A program made the translations under genes and the position numbers. A stretch of 64,000 bases of DNA, taken from positions 2,170,001-2,234,000 of the forward strand of contig CM031557.1 in the NCBI GenBank assembly GCA_018466975.1. The letters are read 5' to 3'. The stretch is from Sparassis latifolia. Its lineage: Eukaryota > Basidiomycota > Agaricomycetes > Polyporales > Sparassidaceae. Below, piece after piece: positions 23,871 to 34,429 of this stretch; the stretch's first letter is position 1, and every line of letters starts with the position of its first letter. Below the pieces are notes generated by a model that saw only the letters and a program-made list of their open reading frames with translations, was not told where the DNA came from and did no database searches.

Positions 23871-24987
23871 TTAGACCGTACACTGCTTTCCACCGCGTTG
23901 ATTCCAGCCTAGAGCTTCATTTTTGCTACGCATCCACTCGGCACGCGGTGTAAGCTCACCTACTAGCGTCGGTACGGAAAATTTGCTTGCCCAGATTTCC
24001 ACCACATCGCCTGGGAACAATTTGATCCCTCGGCGATTGTCAATTTTGAACCAGGCAGTACCACGGCTACTCTCGTGGACCCCAATGGTCGACTGAGTTG
24101 CCTGATCCAATACCAGTGGACTACAGCTCAAGGAGTGTGGACACTTTGGCGCAAAGATGATATTTGAAGCAGTGGGGGGCATCAAGGGGCCACCTACTGA
24201 TGCCGAGTAGGCGGTAGATCCTGTTGGGGTCGCAAATATCACGCCATCTGCTAAGAGATCCTCCATTCCATCCATCGTCAACCGGAAATGTGGCATGTCA
24301 TCTTGCTGGTCACGCTCGATGAGGGCCTCGAAATTCCCCCTTTTGGCCTTCGGCAACTGTTCGGTTCCAGTTGTCAGCGCGAATAATAGTGCAGGTCAAG
24401 CGCATATGGTCGAGCACCTCTCAGTCTTGATCGCCCATAGCCCATTTGAGAACTATTGCCATGTCCCCAAAATCGAAGTTTGCCATGTAGTTGAGGGAGC
24501 CTAGCCGAAAGGTCAGAATCGGCGGCACCTCCCCAGAAAACAGTTGTGCGGCTGCAAGAAGCGAGCCATCACCCCCGAGCACAACCACCAGGTCGATTGG
24601 GTGCGGCCAGTCCACGTGTATCGAGCTATCGCTTTTGATGGATGGGATGTGGACTTGATCAGGGACCCAGCCGTGATGATCGCCAAATGACTCGCATTGC
24701 AAGAGCCCTTCGGGAATGTATACTATCGTATCGGTTGGCGCACTGGTACTGTAGAGCCAACTGAGAACCTTTTTGGCATTGGCAACATTTGTGCTATCCT
24801 TGAGATTGACTAAGACTAGGACGTGGCGGGCACAGCCCCTGATCATCCGCGTTCGAGGTTGGCGCGACCAAGGTCGGGGGCTGCAAGCTATGGCGCTCGC
24901 ATCAACCAGTATCTCATTATGCGTGTGCGATGGCTCTAGACGCTCCGCAGGGGTACTGAGGTCACTGGCGTAATTGGCGCCGTCCAT
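23871..24987 (-). pseudogene. NAD kinase-like gene, interrupted by a stop and a frame change
   Basis: NAD kinases phosphorylate NAD to NADP. The first frame (ATG at 24985-24987) contains the nucleotide-binding motif in DLVVVLGGDGSLLAAAQLF and the following FRLGSLNYMANFDFGD block, then stops with TGA at 24421-24423. The same frame continues as VLDHMRLTCTIIRAD to about 24370. The downstream catalytic half is in another frame: DGVIFATPTGSTAYSASVGG, IIFAPKCPHSLSCSPLVL, then LFPGDVVEIWASKF, ending at 23871. The NE motif region between the halves is not recognisable. No GT-AG intron removes both lesions. It is therefore probably a decayed or neofunctionalised paralogue rather than the housekeeping NAD kinase. 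Its location in repeat-rich DNA fits this. Confidence 0.75.
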
Positions 24988-26995
24988 ACTGAAACAAGAT
25001 CAAAAAGAAGCTGTAGTGAAAAGGATTGAAGATAATGAATATGCTCAATGCAGAGATTACAGTAGAAAATAAACAACGATGAATTATTTGTCGAGAGTGC
25101 ACAAGTAGATTGGTGCCTAATGGGTGTGTGCTCTGTGTATGCGAGATGGTCAAGCTCCAAGATGCGTGATGGGTTGCGGATGTGGCGTTTGACAGTTAAA
25201 CACAAGCCTTCCATAGATAATTAAGGAAGTAGAAATACTCAAACCACCAACTACAGAGTTCGATGCTGCAGGCGCTGCCCACGCGGAAATATATACTTGC
25301 GCGCGCATCTACACATACGGCTGTGTAACTAGCGTCTACCGCCGGGTCCACCGGCGTGGACACTCGATACATCAGCTAGCGAGTGGTGGCAGCAATCCTC
25401 CCAGTTCTCAAGGGCCTCGGTCGCAATCCACTACGTAGTCTGCCTTACCAACCACCATATGTGCTGATCTCTAGATCATCCGGCTTTGATAGTGGGGCGG
25501 GGCGGTGCGTGGCAACTTTATACTGACAATGTCGAACATGCACTGTGCAGCTTGACTACTGTCAAGCACGGAATATCGTCACGCTCATGTTTGCCGCAGA
25601 GATTCTCGTCTTCAATATAGCGTGGAAATGGTCCCCCTCACACCGGGGCCACTTCGATGTCACTTTCAGATATCGCAAAGCGGCGTGCTGGTCACCGGTG
25701 AAGTGATAGGAAACTTCATCTCTCTGAACCCGTCTGGGCGTAATTGCTTCGTTAACAAGACGCAATCACATCGGCCACATGTGCGGGCCGAAGGATTCGC
25801 CTGGTGCTCCACGTCGCGCGCGTCAAAGCACCAGCCCCGCCAACAGACACTGCACTAGCCACTGATTATATGCAGCTTCCTGGCACCAGCCCCGCCAACA
25901 GACACTGCATAGCCACTGCTGTGCCGCAAAGTGAGATCCCGGACTCGACCGCGGAAGCCAACGCGGCTATGCACAGCCATATTATTCAGCCAGCCGGGAT
26001 GGTCGATCTGTTCACTCTACGATATTTATCTCTCGACATGGCCTTGTGGCTTGGCACAAGAAGCCGGCCTCGATCCTGCAGAGCATGCCTAGTGAGGGCT
26101 GGACAGAAAGTAGAGGTCACCACCATGAGGCTGCCAGCAGAGGGCTTCGGTGCCCGCCCAATGGCCGATTGTAAATATGGTTCATAATCCTGCTAGGCAT
26201 GTGTAGTCTTTGTTGAAGTAATGGCAACTCAGGCCCATCATGTCAAAGTGATGAAGCACGAGGGATATCCACTCGCACTCCTCATGCTCAGATGTGACTT
26301 TTTTTTTCGTGGCCGCCTCGCGGACATGAAGGAAGATTGAATTGGCTACGTCCGGGGCTTCATGATGAGCAGCACTGTTAATAAGCATATAATAACTCAA
26401 ACGAGGTGCATGGGGGACTCTTGGTAGCCAGCACTATTGAAACAACATGGTGGACAATGCTGCTTTTAGCTCACGTCAGACCATACGTCGGGACGCCATC
26501 GCCCTCCACCGCATTTTTGTGTGCTAGAAAGACTGTAGGTGCTCCGGTAAGGCGATCACTAGCTCTGGCTCGTGCATTCCATAAGCCCACATACAACCTG
26601 TTGCCACCTAAGCATTACAGTACCTCGACATAGGCAGTTCCTTCGCATTCGTCGCTTATCAAAAGCACGCTGATAAACGGGAGCACTCGCAACTCTACTT
26701 GCTGTTACGATTCTGAAGACAGTCTAGTTGCATTCACTAAAGGAGTACTCTGAAACCAGAGCTGAATGAGCATGGGAGATCTTTGCCGAATTCTCCGCTG
26801 CGAGCTTGGTGTATGTGGCTCTTTCGTTGTTCGCGTTAAACAGGAACCATTACGCTGCGTGATGCGAGCTGAAGCACTCGTCGCCAATATGGTATCTGGT
26901 AAGCTACGGCGCTTTCTCAATAAGTCTGCTCAGTAGGCATGATCGATCCCAAACATTGTAGTGTACATTCCAAACGTGCGTCAATTACTTGAACT
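24988..26995. other. Gene-poor stretch; no supported gene
   Basis: Only short overlapping ORFs without domains. It contains the direct repeat listed at 25829-25910. ORFs near 25804-26187 and 26406-26633 are unsupported. Confidence 0.45.
25829..25910 (+). repeat. Short direct repeat, two copies
   Basis: CACCAGCCCCGCCAACAGAC plus ACTGCA occurs at about 25829 and again at about 25884, separated by about 30 bp. No known role. Confidence 0.8.
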
Positions 26996-27033
26996 GACTA
27001 GCTAGCTGGCTAGTTAGTGTTCGATAATATTAT
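26996..27033 (-). repeat. Boundary element 1 (TAATATTATCGAA with degenerate AGCC tract)
   Basis: On the minus strand it reads TAATATTATCGAA followed by a degenerate AGCC/AGCT run. It is the leftmost copy of the element that delimits modules further right, in opposite orientation to those. Confidence 0.65.
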
Positions 27034-27089
27034 ACTGGCGAAAATTTTGCAACTCATCAGCCAGCAACATCAGCACTATCATCGGTACA

Positions 27090-27218
27090 ATGCCATCTGA
27101 GCTCTATATGGTGCGAAACCACCGCAGGATATTCCTCTCGCTCACCGCAGTTATTCTTGTGATTGTTGTGATCGCTTTCGTCATTATTATCTACGTATCT
27201 AAACTAAAGCAAAAGTAG
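27090..27218 (+). CDS. Putative single-pass membrane microprotein, 42 residues
   Basis: An ATG at 27090 opens 42 codons to TAG at 27216-27218. The N-terminus is short and basic (MPSELYMVRNHRRIF), followed by one strongly hydrophobic stretch of about 19 residues (VILVIVVIAFVIIIYV) and a basic tail (SKLKQK). This positive-hydrophobic-positive pattern is that of a small tail-anchored or single-span membrane peptide and is unlikely in random DNA. It starts 57 bp right of boundary element 1, on the opposite side from the AGCC tract. No homologue is recognised and no clear TATA box was found. It may instead be the remnant of a larger gene. Confidence 0.4.
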   Translation: MPSELYMVRNHRRIFLSLTAVILVIVVIAFVIIIYVSKLKQK

Positions 27219-28897
27219 CTGCGATGAGAAGCGCGGCTCTTGAATCTCTTCACCTGAGAGAAAAAATTTTCTTTGGCAAAGGACGTGTTCATCTTCATTC
27301 TCGAGCAAGTCCACACCCTTAGACGTACCATATATCGGTCAGATTAAGCGAAGCTTGCAGTACCAGTCAAAAGATAGGCAGTGCAATGGCTCCTTTCCTC
27401 CGCCAAATGCACACATCCGCGGATCTATTGTGCACCATGGACGGGCAGGATCGTCATCGGTCTCAGAGAAAAAGTGTCATTCGAAGATGCCGGAATGGAA
27501 GAGACTACGGTCTGGGACTGAGCCACACCGACTTGCTTTGGCGGAAGCAAAACAGACCGATTTGCCCGCTCACTTGGCAGAAGCACGACAGGGGCGGCGC
27601 AGCTGGCTAGAGCCAGAGCACCGTTTGCACCTTCACCAAGCACGCAGCGATCTAAAGCAACACGTATGAGACAAAGGACAGAAATTGAGCCCGCCAGCTA
27701 TGGCCGTTTCACCGACAGATACAGTCATGGTCCACACTACACCAACCGATATTGCTCACCACGGTTTGGCTACTGTTGGCCAAATTGGAATCAAGATCAC
27801 GCATTCGACACTGGACCTGCATCAGGCCCACCTTCACTCGACAACGATCAGCGCCTCTAGTGCCTCCAAGCTCACAATCAATATTGGAAGCAATTCATCA
27901 TTTTTGTGGATCGAACCCACTAGGACGGAAGGTTTCCATTGATAACTACAATAACCATGGTTTCCCACGATGCGAGTTATAGAGACTGCCTCATTTATCT
28001 CCCTGGGTCCAGCAATCGGACCATTTTGGGTTTCACTGTCTGCTTGGAGTAATTTGAGGGACTGCTGAAAGCGACGGGTATACCGGGTTATGCGAGGGAT
28101 ATGAATGTGCATCAGTTCAAGAACAGATGGCCGGCATTGAATTACAGAGGAGTAAATCGGGAAACAATTGTTCAGTCGGTGTGATCAATGCTAGACAGCA
28201 ATATTCATTCAGCTTCGTCACATGTGGCTTGTTTCACGACATGTGTTGTCTTCCTGAGTGAGCTTATTTCATTGAGAGTCTGATAGTGGCGTATGGAGCG
28301 ATTTAGGGCTCATTTGGCGCATGACATGAGACGGAGTCCGTGGCTTCGTTCCACGAGACTCTGGTTGACTAAACTTTTAGAACCGTTGACAGAAACTTTT
28401 GAGCTGCATAGCCTCTCACTGTCTTCATCGCACTGGCCAGTTGCAAATAAAAGCTGTTGAGTTGATCGTGGCTCATTCCATTGATATCGGATGCTTGTCA
28501 TTAGAGTATTCTTGCATGAATGCGGAATGGTACTCTCCAATCGAGTACATTGCGAGGTGCGAACCTTCGTGCCTCCACACAATCCATGCAGGGTGCTATA
28601 CAGTGCAGTACCTTAAAGGTATGGGCATACACCGAAGGACTAGTGAGATACTTTCTGATGGGAACCCCCCAGCAAGAGGCCTTGAGAAGCACGGACTCGC
28701 CTCACAGAAGCGGCATCCAGCAGATCCTACTTTGGCAGGGGTGTCGTATGCTACCAATCACTTTTCGCTTGCACTAGCCTATTACATCCATGGTCATCTC
28801 CTTCACATGGCTGCGCCATAGTAAGACTGTCTTTTCTGTACGGAACTTGCCGCGATCAGATTTCACGTGGGGTACATAAAGCTGCTATTCCCGGATA
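27219..28897. other. No supported gene
   Basis: Overlapping ORFs up to 140 codons (28399-28821, plus strand) show no recognisable motif or splice structure. Base composition is normal. Confidence 0.4.
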
Positions 28898-28935
28898 GCT
28901 GGCTGGCTGGCTGGTTGAATTTTTCGATAACATTA
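28898..28935 (-). repeat. Boundary element 2
   Basis: The minus strand reads TTAATGTTATCGAAAAA, six bases, then CCAGCCAGCCAGCCAGC. A clean copy in reverse orientation to those right of 30 kb. Confidence 0.85.
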
Positions 28936-29565
28936 AGTGCCGAAAATGCTAGTAAGGATATAGGCTCTAGGCGACTGGCCGGCTCGACTATGTGTCAGTT
29001 CTGCAGGCTTTCAACCACGGTAATGCTGAGTAGTATGAATTAAGCCTATAGCAACAATATATGTAGATTTTACTATTCAAGCATCAACACTGAGCAGACG
29101 TAGGCCTAGGGAAGAAGACATCGTAAGAATGATATCACCCGTCAGTCCTACTATCGCGCACAAAGTTAAAGCGAGTCCAAAGAGTAGATCATGGTAATAG
29201 GTTGCAATACCATAAGCCAAAGCATAGAACCTGAAACACAAGACTCAAGAGCTATACATGTCCTCAAGACCACAATATCATAGAGCCTATGGCGAAGGTG
29301 CACTCGGCATGTAGAAGTATTGAGATTTTTAACCCAAGCACATTTAGAACAAAGGTAAACGCGCGATCTAGGTTTTTAAACGTAGCTGCTGAAGGTACCT
29401 TGGCAATACCGAGAGAGGTGGTTCCATAGCTCAAGATACGCTTAGTAATTGTACAACAGAATAGTGGCTAGCCAACATAGTGTCCTTCTCCTGCTGATGC
29501 TTCTGGAGTCCTCTATGGCCCACGGTTTCATCTTTTTGGTACGTCTGCGTATCCTACAGGGTGTT
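28936..29565. other. No supported gene
   Basis: AT-rich spacer between boundary element 2 and the terminal-inverted-repeat element. No ORF of note. Confidence 0.5.
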
Positions 29566-30182
29566 CAGGGTGATAACACTATAACCGTTTAAGGTTTATA
29601 TACTATTCTGCCACGTCGCCGAGTCTTCATGATATTTCGATGACTACCCTTTTAGTATAATGGCAGAGCATACCATATCACAGGGCGGTTTGATTAGATT
29701 TGAACTAAAGTCTTGGCAAAAGCAACCCACATTTCATGCCTTTTCAGGTTCTTCTAAGGTCAGACCAAACTATTGCGGATTAGAGGGGCAGTATTTCACT
29801 TGGCATAGCTTGTGGTGTCTCTGCTTTGGTAGTATTCTCATGGACACGGAAAGAACAAGATTGCAGTGGCGATATACTTCAAGAAAACTTCGGAAAGCTC
29901 TTCATTGGTGCTCACAAACACCAACTTCATTGACATGTTTCACCGAGGTCTGATCCTCCTCAGAATACGAACTACGAGATCCTACCTACAATTATTCAAC
30001 GTTTGCCCACACTACATTATCTTAATATAATTAAGATCTGAATCGATTAGTTAATCAGGTAGTCTAATAACTGATATGTGCGCTCTGCCATTACACTGAA
30101 AGGGTAGTCACCGAAACATCATGACTCGGCAACGTGGCAGGATAGTATATAAACCTTAAAAAGGTCTAGTGCTATCACCCTG
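29566..30182. mobile_element. 617 bp element with about 110 bp terminal inverted repeats, probably non-autonomous
   Basis: The left arm (29566-29680) starts CAGGGTGATAACACTA. The right arm (30072-30182) is its diverged reverse complement and ends TAGTGCTATCACCCTG. The arms share GGTTTATATACTAT and TGGCAGAGC blocks over their whole length. The interior holds a 97-codon ORF (29660-29953) with no transposase motif. The right end is followed by TAA and the related solo arm at 45686 is preceded by TTA, which would fit TA or TTA target choice. A CAGGGTG-TT-CAGGGTG duplication sits at the left tip. Superfamily not decided. Confidence 0.8.
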
Positions 30183-30207
30183 TAACACTAACAAGGTAAC
30201 TGATCGT

Positions 30208-30252
30208 TTAATATTATCGAAAAACCGCCCAGCCAGCCAGCCAGCCAGCCGG
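30208..30252 (+). repeat. Boundary element 3
   Basis: TTAATATTATCGAAAAACCG followed by about five AGCC units. First plus-strand copy, 26 bp right of the inverted-repeat element. Confidence 0.9.
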
Positions 30253-30868
30253 TCTAAATATTTATCTCTACAAAGGTATACAGTGTACCTACGGCTGAGC
30301 TTGCACAGTGCTGCATTGGTCGCTACTACGCTAATATACAGGCAAACCGAGAATTTTATGTGTAGAGCACAATAACTAGAGTCAATAATGGCTTGTAGCC
30401 GGCTAGTTCAGCGGCTACAATGGACTCAGACCACCAAATTTCGTATCGTTTGTGCTTTAGATATTTTATATAAATGGTCATCATTACATGCATCCACAAA
30501 AAGTTCGTACAGGATTATACGTCCCTGTTCAGGATTTGCCTTAGCCGCAGACATCCGTGCGATATGTACTAGCTGGAATTGAATAAACTCCAGCAATGTA
30601 AGTCACCGCGTACCAACCCCTGTCGTCTAACGAACTGTAAGGGGCTGGTATAGTATTGTCGGGTTTGCGTCGAGATAGGTTAATCCTATCAGTAATAGGA
30701 GCCCTAATAGGGCCAGACGACATCAGCAGAACCTATTGTGGGGTGTTGCGTCGAGATGGGTTAGTCCTATCAGCGGTGGGGTTCAGGCGAGGCCAGGCGG
30801 CGTCGGCAGTACCTATAGACCAATCGGGGATGGGTTTAGGCGCGCGATGCATGCAGAATACTGATAGG

Positions 30869-30901
30869 GAGAAGTCGCAGGGTTCGCCCCTGCGACTTCT
30901 C
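30869..30901. repeat. Perfect hairpin in copy B, loop GTTCGCC
   Basis: Arms GAGAAGTCGCAGG and CCTGCGACTTCTC pair over 13 bp around a 7-base loop. Confidence 0.95.
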
Positions 30902-31171
30902 GGGGGCGCGCGCACGTGTTGACTCGGGGCTGCAATGATCAATATGAGGGTCAGGTGGCCATCGCAAGGCCGAAGGACTAATCATAAATAAGCAAGCATG
31001 GTATTCGCATGGTAGTTACATGATGGGTCGATGGTGTCGCCGGCCGCCGACTCGGCGAGGTGCTTCAGCATGCCTCCCGCGGGTGCTCCCATTAGTCACG
31101 CTCAGACTGCCGACACTATAAACCAATTATAGGACTGAATAGGATTTTAATAAATGCAAAATATCAATAAG

Positions 31172-31204
31172 GAAAAGTCGTAGGACTCGCCCCTACGACT
31201 TCTT
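31172..31204. repeat. Hairpin in copy C, decayed but still pairing in the core
   Basis: The core arms AAGTCGTAGG and CCTACGACTT differ from the other copies by matched C-to-T and G-to-A changes, so pairing is kept. Loop ACTCGCC. Confidence 0.9.
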
Positions 31205-31524
31205 AAAAACGCTTATACGCGCCGATTCAGTATTATAGTGAGTAGAGAAGGACTTTAATAGCTATTAAGAAGTAGTATCTAATTATAAAAAAAATAAGTA
31301 TAGCATTCTCGTAAAGTAGTTATATAGGGTGGTTGATGATGTTGATCAATTTAGTAAGACTCCTCCGTTATACCCTCTATAGGTGTCTATTATCGGATAT
31401 TATAATAAGATGGGTTAGTTCTATTAGTGGAAGGGGATTTAGGTAAGGTTAGGTAGTATCAGTAAAACTTATAGACTAATCGGGGACGTATAGGGGTGAA
31501 TAATATGTACCAGAAGCTGATAGG

Positions 31525-31557
31525 GAGAAGTCGCAGGGGCGAATCCTGCGACTTCTC
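31525..31557. repeat. Perfect hairpin in copy D, loop inverted (GGCGAAT)
   Basis: Same arms as copies A and B, but the loop is GGCGAAT, the exact reverse complement of the ATTCGCC loop in copy A. Confidence 0.95.
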
Positions 31558-31971
31558 TAGAGCGTGCGTATACGTCGATTCTGAATTATAACAATTAATA
31601 TAAAGATTAGGTAGTCATCGTAAAGTGGGAAGCCAGTCATGAGTAAGTAAGTATAGTATTTGTATAGTAATTACATGGTGGTGGATGGTAGTGATGCCGA
31701 CTGACTCGGTGAGGTGCTCCCTATATGCCTCCTGCGGGCACTCCCATTAGTCATACTAAAACTGCCGACACCATTAGTAATCATTAAACTGCCGACAGTA
31801 AGATTTTGTAGTTTGTTAGATGATAAGGACTGGTACACGGTAACTTACGTTAATAGCAAGTACGATAAAGGAGGCCAGCCATTGGGAGGCTTCTTCAAGG
31901 ATTCACAAGCTAGTCCCGCCATGAAATAAGTAAGACAGACTCTTCTAAGCCTATGTCGACCTATAATTAGC

Positions 31972-32018
31972 TTAATATTATCGGAATTTGGCCAGCCAGC
32001 CAGCCAGCCAGCCAGCCA
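31972..32018 (+). repeat. Boundary element 4
   Basis: TTAATATTATCGGAATTTGG followed by about six AGCC units. Left border of the first von Willebrand A-like module. Confidence 0.92.
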
Positions 32019-32325
32019 TCTTACGTGCAGGTGCAATCGGCACCACCCAGGCTTCTGCCTGGATGTCTGATGGTCAGATCCGAAATTAACATGCGCCATG
32101 GCGCTTTCGCTCTTGCCAATGTGATCACCTCTCATTGCGCAGCACTAGTGGACCGCTTACAACATCCTTCAGGCCTGATCGAGTCAGACGCCACCACGAG
32201 TCTTTCTTATGCACGGTCTGATAGTAGACACGGCGCAGGCGAGCACTGCCTCCAACTGAGCCGTGCAGTGTCGCAGGAAAAAAATTTCGTCGCAAATCAA
32301 GGGATAAACAGGCGAAGCCTCGCAG

Positions 32326-32331
32326 TATAAA
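32326..32331 (+). promoter_or_regulatory. TATA box of the von Willebrand A-like gene
   Basis: TATAAA lies 137 bp upstream of the ATG at 32463, followed by a pyrimidine-rich leader. Confidence 0.6.
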
Positions 32332-32462
32332 GAGTGCGGATGTTTCGCGCAGTCGAAAGTTAAACTCCACCCAAAAACTGTCTTCTCTGCAACCCCAAAC
32401 CAGCAAAGACGCCCTCATCTCATCAAACTGTCAGATTGGACTACCTACCCACCATAGCTAAG

Positions 32463-33388
32463 ATGGCTCAGAATATCGTATCAGAACTCTGCGAATACCT
32501 TTCCAGAGGTGCGTGCATTGTAAAGCATCTACATAATCCGTCAGTCGAGACTAATTCTGCTTAGATGCCGCCGAGGATGGCTGCGAGATCTTTGAGCAAG
32601 TGGACACTGTTGTCGTGTCTGATGATATCCAAATGAATCAACAAATCTACTGCAAAGACAGCAAAGGCATTATGACGCAGATGGTTTTCATTAGGTCTCT
32701 CGGTCCCGGCTCTCAACGTCCCCACCGACGTCTTAAACACCTATTCTTTCAAGATGATACGAATTGGAGTACGGAGGACGAAGATGCTTACCGCGTGTCT
32801 CGCTTTAAGCCACCATGGCATAGAACAACAGATTTCAATGGAATCAGCGACCTGTCTTTTTCAAGGGAAAGACCAACTATCGACAAAATCATTGGTGACA
32901 TCTTGGAGCCCTACTGGCAGAGCTGTTGCTGCAATCCCGCCAGGATGAAGCCTGTCAACATCATCATCCTTACCAACAATGCTGCAAAAGATCCAACTCC
33001 TCTTAAGAGGGTCATCTTCAACAGCATTAGCGATATTTGGCTCTACAAGACGAAACCCTACTAGGTTAGCCTTTACTTTTTCCAAGTAGGCAACCCAGAC
33101 AGTTTGAAGGACCAGGATGACCAGACTACGGCATTTCTGAAGGACCTAGATGATAACCTCAGAGACGACATCCTAGCTTGGCCGTTAAGGCCGAAGATGG
33201 AAATTGAGAGGCTCGATGAAGAGTATACAGGACTGATGAACGCCATCAGTGAGACTTCCAAGGAGAAGGGCCTCGGCATGTTTGACATTGTCAACAGTAC
33301 CACGCTAGAGAACCTGGAGAGTGGCACTCTGACTGCACAGGGTATCACAAAGGTGGTCATCGAAGGACTGCGAAAGTTGATGGACTAG
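32463..33388 (+). pseudogene. von Willebrand A-like domain gene 1, with one in-frame stop
   Basis: Exon 1 (ATG at 32463, MAQNIVSELCEYLSR) joins exon 2 near 32564 through a GT-AG intron. The vWA first strand reads VDTVVVSDDIQMN, where the metal-binding DxSxS pattern is lost. Later strands VNIIILTNNAAKD and YFFQVGN plus FLKDLDDNL match the fold of fungal vWA proteins. TAG at 33062-33064 interrupts the frame directly before VSLYFFQVGN, and the same frame then stays open to the stop at 33386-33388 (GITKVVIEGLRKLMD). The stop would arise from TGG by one G-to-A change. The rest is clean, so decay is recent, or the stop is read through, or two shorter proteins are made. The function of such fungal vWA proteins is unknown; they are usually protein-binding. 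Confidence 0.7.
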
Positions 33389-33882
33389 ACGACTGAAGGA
33401 CTGCGCTCTTGAGTTAGATAAACAGTGCATAGTGGCTTTTCATTTTCTCTTGCTTTCTCCCTGGTTCAGTTGGTCTCGGACAAGGCATACGATGGTCAGA
33501 AGGTTTTCAATCGCAATATGATGGAATACGTTAGTGCAGATGCTTCTCGTACAGAGAGAGCTAGATAAAAACGCCCAATCTCCACTCCCAGTTCGTTAGT
33601 TGCCTGATCTCGTGAACAAAACATCTATTGTAGCTGTTGAATAGGCAGGCTAGATCTCCCATATATAACCCAGAAACAGAAATGTAACCTTAAAAATCTG
33701 CACAGATGTTAAAATATGGCTGACTGGACTTGGCAGTGGGTTGTCGCTCCCACCGCTTAGCCACGCTGTAAAGGCTTATACTACACGCTCGCATGTATCA
33801 CGGAAGTAGATTCTTCACCGATCAAGTCACTAATGTATGGGCCTAACAGCTGGCAGTAATTCCGTTGGTCAATGTTAGTTGG

Positions 33883-33919
33883 TTAATATTATCGAAAAAC
33901 CAGCCAGCTAGCCAGCTGG
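33883..33919 (+). repeat. Boundary element 5, degenerate AGCC tract
   Basis: TTAATATTATCGAAAAACCA followed by AGCCAGCTAGCCAGC. It ends the vWA module and starts a short 367 bp module without a gene. Confidence 0.85.
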
Positions 33920-34249
33920 AGTGAGTACCTATCCCGGTGTTTTGATGTTGTGCGTGGCTTTGATGTATCGAGCGAAGGGCTAGGGAGTCTTTAACGGCAG
34001 CTGCTAGCATATGGGGCATGCACAGGTCGAGATCGAGCACACGCTCCAGGTGATTCAGTGACATTTCGTGCTACACTGCATGAGGGTGGCGCAGGGACTT
34101 CAGAGGAGATGCCACCGGTGGCCGCACTTCCAAAAATAACAGCCGAGAGAGGCTGGGCCCTGGAAGCAGCGTGTCGCGGGCAAGGCTGGGGTATCATCGT
34201 TGGAGCTGGCAGCGATGCTGAAAGTGAGCTTCCTGCTTTGCGAAGCCAA

Positions 34250-34291
34250 TAATGTTATCAGAAAAAGTACCAGCCAGCCAGCCAGCCAGCC
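34250..34291 (+). repeat. Boundary element 6
   Basis: TAATGTTATCAGAAAAAGTA followed by about five AGCC units. Confidence 0.92.
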
Positions 34292-34429
34292 CCTGTGTCG
34301 TGAAAATTTTTTCGGGAGCAATCATGTGCGACCCCTAGTGCATATTCCGTGAACATGCCTAGCCCGGAGGCGCGGATTGAATGAGGCACAGGCTCGCTAA
34401 TCAGCTACAGCGTACCTGCCAGTCATAGC

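Larger units (their letters stand above)
30588..31860. repeat. Array of the hairpin repeat flanked by diverged inverted arms
   Basis: Between about 30656 and 31790 lie a truncated copy (30656-30735), a near-complete copy (about 30736-31125), a decayed copy (about 31140-31400) and a fourth copy (about 31400-31790), all related to the copy at 20826-21232. Outside them the sequence at about 30588-30650 is the diverged reverse complement of about 31800-31860 (shared core TTGGTACGCGGTGACTTAC versus CTGGTACACGGTAACTTAC). This makes the block an inverted-repeat-bounded unit of about 1.27 kb. Copies three and four are AT-enriched by transitions. Confidence 0.75.

Noticed and set aside
28399..28821. 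140-codon plus-strand ORF
   Set aside because: Composition looks random and minus-strand ORFs of similar size overlap it.
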